Of a DNA stretch of 64,000 nucleotides, positions 58,384-64,000 are shown piece by piece. Location: assembly GCA_032988195.1 (NCBI GenBank), contig JANTQE010000020.1, positions 1 to 64,000 of the forward strand, read 5' to 3'. The position numbers and the translations under genes are program-made. The first letter of the stretch is position 1. Each line of letters opens with the position of its first letter. The notes beneath the pieces are model-generated. The model was given only the letters and a program-made list of their open reading frames with translations. It was not told where the DNA came from and searched no databases. Source of the stretch: Arachnomyces sp. PD_36. Its lineage: Eukaryota; Ascomycota; Eurotiomycetes; Onygenales; Arachnomycetaceae.

Positions 58384-58884
58384 GATGACTTCTTCTGATC
58401 AGCATGCTGGTCGCTGGATTGAGGTAATGTCCCAAGTTCAAAGGATTACTCCTGCGGACGGCCGCGATAGCCAGCCAGTCATGGTTCTCCATGATGCTGC
58501 CGCTGTTCATACCGGGGCATCCCTTTTGCTCGATCATCAATACCTCCCTATAACTCCGCGGACATTTATCTTGAGAGCCCAGCTTCTGGACCTTCTCCCA
58601 ATTGTGGCCGGTTGAAGCTCGCGGTATGAGACCAGAAGGCATGCGTTGAATTATGCAACTGCCTTTGTTCTTAGTCTCCATCGCCTCAAGAAGTATATCT
58701 GGACTTCTTACCGACCGTTTGTAAGAATAGAGATGCTGGATCGCCTTCCATTTTACCTCAGCTCTATCTGTCTTATATTTCTAGAATTTTTTAACAGTGT
58801 TTCGCTAATCATCCGCTTGTCGTTACTGGGACTTACCTATCTTTGCAATATCTCCCACTCCATATTATTATACAAAGAATCAAG
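58384..58884. other. Short upstream region of the 1155-aa gene
   Basis: About 500 bp of ordinary composition lie between the copia LTR and the proposed ATG. A 93-codon frame at 58334-58615 starts inside the LTR and has no recognisable motif. Only this much of the original divergent promoter remains next to the 1155-aa gene. Confidence 0.5.
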
Positions 58885-61800
58885 ATGGCGTCCTTCAAAA
58901 CAGACGCAGAGTTGATGACCAACTATGTTTCTGCAAGTCCTGTCCCTGCTGGAACTCATTTTGTTACAGTATTAGACGAAAATTCTCGACCCATTGTTGT
59001 ATCCCTCTCGAGTGATAAGGTGCCCAAGCTTCAGATAAGTCGGTGGTCTCCGATTCTACTCTCATGATTGAGTTTTTGGGTTTCGGATTAACAAGTGCAC
59101 AGTTCGTCACGATCCCAAGGGCGTACAATATCTGTTTGATCTGGGCGCTTGTTTCGACCTGCCAACAGAGGCCATCATTCAGGCCTTTGACGTTGTTCAA
59201 GCTCCTAATAAAACCCTCTACCTCGTATTCGCATATGTTCGAGATGCAAAGTCTTCCCATGTCGTCCTTTCAAAACCATTTGCTCCCACGGTGCTTCAAG
59301 AGGGGGTAAAACTACGGAGTATCCCTGGCGATTGGACTATAGAGACTGTCGAAAAGATCATGATGGTAGCTGCTCTCAATAATTATCATTTTTACACGTT
59401 GCAAGCTAATTAACCCCTTAGTCACCAATGCCAACCCCGTCACAGTCGTCTGCTGCTTATCCTCTTGTCTTACTGGCACACGCAAATCTCGATCAATCAA
59501 CCTCATGGGGCAAGGATATTACCCTTGCAACTCCAGATAAATATCTTACAGGGTGGTCAACAAATAACTCTTTGTCGGCTCCTGTGAACGTCACTGGCAT
59601 CATTGATATCTCCCCGGCAGTCAATTTCCATGGACAAGGCATCTTTGTTCTTTACAAGACAACTACAGGGGAGTCTAAACTGTATGGCGAGTTCATCGAG
59701 CCTGACGATCAGTCAACGAGCGGAAACGTCTTTCAGTTCGCTACAGATATTCAGTGTCCCAAAGGTGATGATATTTCCTTCAATAAATGCAGCGAGCGTT
59801 GATTAACCGGAGCCATTCAGGCGCCACAAGTATTTCTACGATCCTTGACCAAAGAAGTGCTTCGGCACTGATGATTGGATCCCCAGATGGGATTAGCTAT
59901 CTTGATTCATCCCAGGCCGTTTTGAGAACCTCGGTCCCTGTTCCAATTTGCAAAGACGACAAAATCCACGGTTGCAAAACTCTTGAGGTTGCCCAAGACT
60001 CTGAATTTCTGAGTATCTGGTTCACGTCAAGTACTGGTCAACTTGGGTACATTCGCACGACACGCTCCGATGTTACTGGTTTGAAACTTCCTAAACCTAT
60101 CCTCCTACTTCCTGCTGGGAAGACAACCTCCTTCTCTCCCTCTATTTCAGGCGCATCAACGGAAGATGGGCAGATTGTTTGGCAAACGATTGTGTCAAAC
60201 GATAAATATGGGAATCTCACCTTACTCGAACAAGTTTCGGATCTTGGACTATGGAGGAAGAAACCTTTTTATTGTAACGATGATGCAACGGCTTCCCCGG
60301 TGCAGAGCTACTCCATGACAATTAAAGCCTTCGAAAGCAATGGGTCTCCAACCCCAAATGCTTCTATTCAGCTTAAGGCCGCATCTGCCGTCAGTGGAAT
60401 CCTAAACGGAAGCACTGTTACCCTGAAGCCGGGGGGAGACTGGTACACTATGGACCCCCAAGGAACGCTCAATTTCATTGTTCCGACCGAGAGTATTGCC
60501 TCTCAATCTCTTACGATCACCGGAATCAAAGATTCAAAAGGTGATGTATTGAGCTCGGAAATCGTTGTTTTCGATCCGACCAAAAGGTCTATGGACAAAC
60601 TAGGATCACAACTAGATTCTTTCCGATCCTATAGTGAACTTAAGAACGCGAAAACTCAAAAGGGCACTCCTCTCTTCGATTCCGATAATATGCCGCATGA
60701 TGAAGCCTTGGAACAGGGTCTTAATTGTCTCAAGACTCTTCACGGTGCTTGTGCCACACTTCCCTCCGATGGTAGCTCTACTAGCAAATCTGCTGCCACA
60801 GCCCAGGTGCCCAGCCTAGGTTCCCGATCTCTCGACACTTCACATTCCTCCCAAAGCGACGTGGGTGATTTCTTCATGGACGCTTGGCACTGGATTTCAG
60901 AAATGGCCCACGAAGCTGTCGACTGGCTTGTAGACACCGCAGGTTCGTGCTGAATTTTAGATTCCTGATGTGGTCCAATGCTAATCTCTGCAAACAGGAA
61001 AGGTATGGAAATTCGTCTGCAAAATCGCCGGGGAAGCCTTCGAATTTGTGCTTGACTGTGCCGAAAAAGTTGGAGAGGCGTTGACGTGGGTGAGTACTCC
61101 CGAGCGAGCCACTTATATGTGAGAGGCACTGAATAACATCATACAGGTCTGGAACAAAATAAAAGTGGGATTCGAGAAACTTATCGAGTTTATCGGATAT
61201 TTATTCAATTGGGATGATATCTTGCAGACTAAAAATCAGGTGTCAACTCTAATAGATGCGGGCTGCGACCTTGCAGCTGCGAAGGCTAGGGAAGATGCTA
61301 GTGCCGTTGATAAGTTCTTCGATGACCTCCTAGCGAAGATTGATGGCATTGAGATTAAGAAAGACGCGAACGTCTCACCGAACTCTGGCAGCGATAAGAG
61401 CCAAGCCCCAGCCGTTTATGACGCCCAACACAGCACGTCGTTCAACTGGACTTCTGAACGGATGAAGAACGGTGGCCTAGGGTCATCCAAAGCCGTCGCC
61501 CAGAACAGTCAGTAATCTATCCCGAAAGCGTAACGAACCCCAATGGCTAACTTTAGTGCAGATGAACCACACTGCGATGTTCAGAAAAGGTGGGATGAAA
61601 TATTTTCTCCTGCCCTCGCAAGCATCCAAAAGTCATTCATCAAAGTCGGAGAAGATATCAGAGACCTTTGGCTTAAGCAGGGTTCCATTTCTGCCTCCGA
61701 TTTCATGAAGTTGTGCAAAGATGTCCTCAAAGCTGCTGTGACGACGATCCACAAGCTGGTTGTTGCCCTTATCGAGGCTTTCCAGAAGGTCATTCAAATT

Positions 61801-62761
61801 TTCAAAGAATATGGCAACAAATCTATTTCGATCCCCATATTCAGCAGTTTGTACAAGCTTATCACTGGCCACGAACTAACGGCTTTCGACGCAATGTCCC
61901 TACTAATCGCTATCCCGACGACCATATTAACAAAGATGATAACGGGAGCAGCTCCGCCGAAAATCCCTAACCTTAACTCCGATCTACTTGATGGGCTCCT
62001 ACTGGGCGGCACATCGGTCGAGATTACGGAACAGACCAAGTTAGACTTCAATACTTTAACTACGGGTTTGACCGTGTCCGGAACACTTATCTCCACGATT
62101 GTCAATACGATCAAGTTCTTTTACGGCTTGGCCAGCGATGGCACAGGAGGTGCAAGAGAGAGCCTAACTGGGAGTGCCTTTCTTGAGTTCTTCTCTGTCG
62201 TGATTGACATGTTCAGTACCATGAACTCTTTGCCGACAGATCCATCGCTCCCAGGGCTTGAGTACAGAAAATGGGTACGAAGCACTTATGCCTCTATAAT
62301 TCGCCCCCTATTCGCTTTGCCCTCAACTAACAACGAAATAGATCAGCTATATCTCCCTCTTTCGCGGAGGCTCCCACGTGATTGCAGCTTTCGTACCAGA
62401 AGGAGCGGCCGGCACGGCCGAAGCGAAGGACAAAACCCTCCTTGTCCTTGACCTCGCCACGACTCTAATCAACTTCGGTCTATATCAAGAAGTGGGTATC
62501 GCGGAAGCGGAGGCTGCATCAACGTGGAAGGACTTCGATGTGAAGAGCAACGTCATCGGAATAGAGGGTAGTCTGCTGAATGCGATATCGGGCATAGGCT
62601 ACTTCACTGCCTTCATGTTTAAGGAAGAAATAGAAGTGAGCGGGTTCGGACTTGCTATCTTGGAAGGGGCTACGGTTGGTCTCGCGGCTCTCGAGGGTAT
62701 CAAGTGGAAGATTGATTACGATCGAGGGAAGCACTGTCTTTTGACTCCGTCGGCTACTTGA
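58885..62761 (+). CDS. Unrecognised 1155-aa protein: beta-rich N-terminal half, amphipathic/hydrophobic helical C-terminal half
   Basis: Model: exons 58885-59038, 59103-59365, 59422-59764, 59821-60942, 60998-61089, 61147-61507, 61562-62274 and 62342-62761; all joins are in frame. The first intron rests on a weak donor (GTCGGT at 59039). Residues about 50-420 look like repeated beta-blades (for example LYLVFAYVRD, IFVLYKTTTGESKLYGEF, LMIGSPDGISYL, IRTTRSDV), suggesting a propeller. A beta domain at about 450-510 and a Ser-rich linker follow. From about 605 a Trp/Phe-rich helical stretch begins (WHWISEMAHEAVDWLVD; GFEKLIEFIGYLFNWDDI). Hydrophobic segments near 886-905 and 941-965 may insert into membranes. 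I have an impression of similar large proteins in fungi and bacteria but cannot name a function. Confidence 0.72.
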
Positions 62762-62953
62762 GTGATCATCCAACTTTTGGACTTGCATTTGCCAGACAGG
62801 TGCTCCTTTTCGGAAGATAAGAAAAGATATTTCAGCAAGGATGAACGACCATTTAGTCGTCACGAAGCGAATTTAGCAATACAGAAACCAATGGCCACGA
62901 CAGCAACATCCCAATCAATCTCTTATGCATATACCTTTGATTCTATCATACAT

Positions 62954-64000
62954 CTAGCGGAATAATCTAAACACATCTTTGAAAACCCCAAGGAAACCTC
63001 CAAGGGGCAAATCCGACCCGTTCCTCCGGATCCAGAATGACACCACACCAATAAATATGGCAAGTCCAACAGAGCCCGCAGGTCGTCTATACCTCCACGC
63101 AACCGAGATAGCCTTTTCGCGGAATTCTTCTCTCCTGAGCTGCTGGGCCTGTTTCTCGAACAACTCCTCTGCATCTTCTGGGCTTCTCTTGGTGAACAGG
63201 TCCCGTGACGTCTTGAGGACACTATAGAGGGAGATTTTTCGCCATGGGCGGGAGGGAAGGGACTCTGGTGGTTTGGTTTCGTAGAGTAAAATCGCGCTCG
63301 AAATGAGACCTTCGAGGTCAAAGGGTTGTGGTAATTTTGAGAGGGTGAAATGGAGCATTTCTGGCTCCTCGAGAGGGATTTCGAGAAGCTCCTTTTTCCG
63401 CGATAGGATGATGGCGGCAAATAGGTAGATGGCAACAACTGGTTCGTGGGCAAGGAGGAAGTCATATAGACGTGTAATTTCCCTATACTCCTGAATATCG
63501 TGAGCATAGAGTGTGAGGGTTGCTGCGAGAGCAAAAAATGGCTTGGTGCCGGAAATATGCCTGCACAACTTCGGGTCACAAGCTTCGATAATTGATGGAA
63601 GAAATCGAAGGTGTTTCAGAGCAGGAGAGAGCGATGGCAGCATATAGTCCCGTATCCTAAATAGAGAAACGTATTCCAAGGCGGGCGTAGCATCTTTTGC
63701 TCCGAGCACCAGAAGTAAGACCTGTGCGATGTCGTGATAACCTTGAAAGTAGCAGAGAAATGGGTGTCTCCTGAGAACCTCTGTTATCAGGTCTGACAAC
63801 TCTTGTTTCCTGATCTCGAGCTCCTTCTCGGTTCGGCCTGCAAGAAATTGTCAATAACGTGAAGTTGAATTCTGGGAGGGGTTTAATCACGTACACTTCG
63901 GATAGTGTACGAACGATCGATTCACATCGAGCCCGACCTGATCTTCGTCGCCATGTCGCGGTAGATCTCTCCAGGAGATCTGATCATCAGAGGGAGAGTC
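62954..64000 (-). CDS. gyp8: TBC-domain Rab GAP, Gyp8/TBC1D20-like (5' end outside window)
   Basis: TBC1D20/Gyp8 proteins accelerate GTP hydrolysis on Rab1/Ypt1 at the ER and Golgi. Model: exons 64000-63895 (partial) and 63837-62954, intron 63838-63894 (GTACGT...TTGCAG). The core motif FLCYFQGYHDIAQVLLLVLG matches the second catalytic (Gln) finger of this subfamily (Y-Q-G). The first finger (Arg) would lie near or before the window edge, around DLPRHGDEDQVGLDVNRSFVHY. A TM segment near the C terminus (SVGLAIFIGVVSFWI) matches the family's membrane anchor. It is convergent with the 1155-aa gene, 192 bp apart. The start is not in this window. Confidence 0.85.

Noticed and set aside
1..64000. 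CRISPR arrays, bacterial operons, rRNA or tRNA genes
   Set aside because: None was seen; gene structure is fungal throughout.

Overview
The window is nuclear DNA of a filamentous ascomycete (Pezizomycotina). Coding genes are split by short introns (about 47-130 bp) with GTAAGT-type donors, CTAAC-like branch points and AG acceptors. The gene set is eukaryotic and fungal: Utp14, mitochondrial mL41, Hul5, Pab1, Vps52, eIF5A, Rrn7, a ubiquitin-L40 fusion, a Yip1-family protein and a TBC GAP. I cannot name the species or class from this sequence.

Layout. 1-12125 is an AT-rich block with two copies of one Ty3/gypsy chromovirus. The inner copy (1766-7979, two LTRs) sits inside the gag/protease part of an outer copy (1-1765 plus 7980-12125), with a CATTT/CATCT target duplication. 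A 400-bp relic follows to 12529. 12785-28576 holds UTP14 and mrpl27 (divergent), HUL5, PAB1, a protein kinase and a secreted Cys-repeat protein. 29843-36538 has two fungal proteins I do not recognise by name: a 1374-aa protein with a Zn2Cys6-spaced cysteine cluster, and an HExxH protein. 37428-48438 carries an L2HGDH-like oxidoreductase, VPS52, eIF5A, RRN7, ubiquitin-L40 and a Yip1-family gene. 48953-62761 holds two large unrecognised genes transcribed away from each other, with a 5.9-kb Ty1/copia element (52466-58383) between them. A partial TBC-domain (Gyp8/TBC1D20-like) gene runs off the right end.

Main observation. By eye, all three retroelement copies (about 18.4 kb in two blocks) contain no GG or CC dinucleotide, while CA, CG and CT stay common. 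Conserved Trp codons (TGG) read as TGA, and conserved Gly and Pro positions are lost. The GG-free state starts exactly at the proposed copia edge (52466). This looks like a premeiotic, RIP-like cytosine hypermutation aimed at CpC, unlike the usual CpA-directed RIP. It is the best candidate here for a little-described system.

Other points of note: self-priming (Tf1/sushi-type) signals in the Ty3 element; a half-tRNA-iMet primer site in the copia element; a ubiquitin-L40 gene whose ATG is split by an intron (A|TG) followed by a 7-nt exon; and A-rich tracts in the PAB1 leader. Exon models were built by hand from splice signals, reading-frame continuity and recall of protein families; no search was run.
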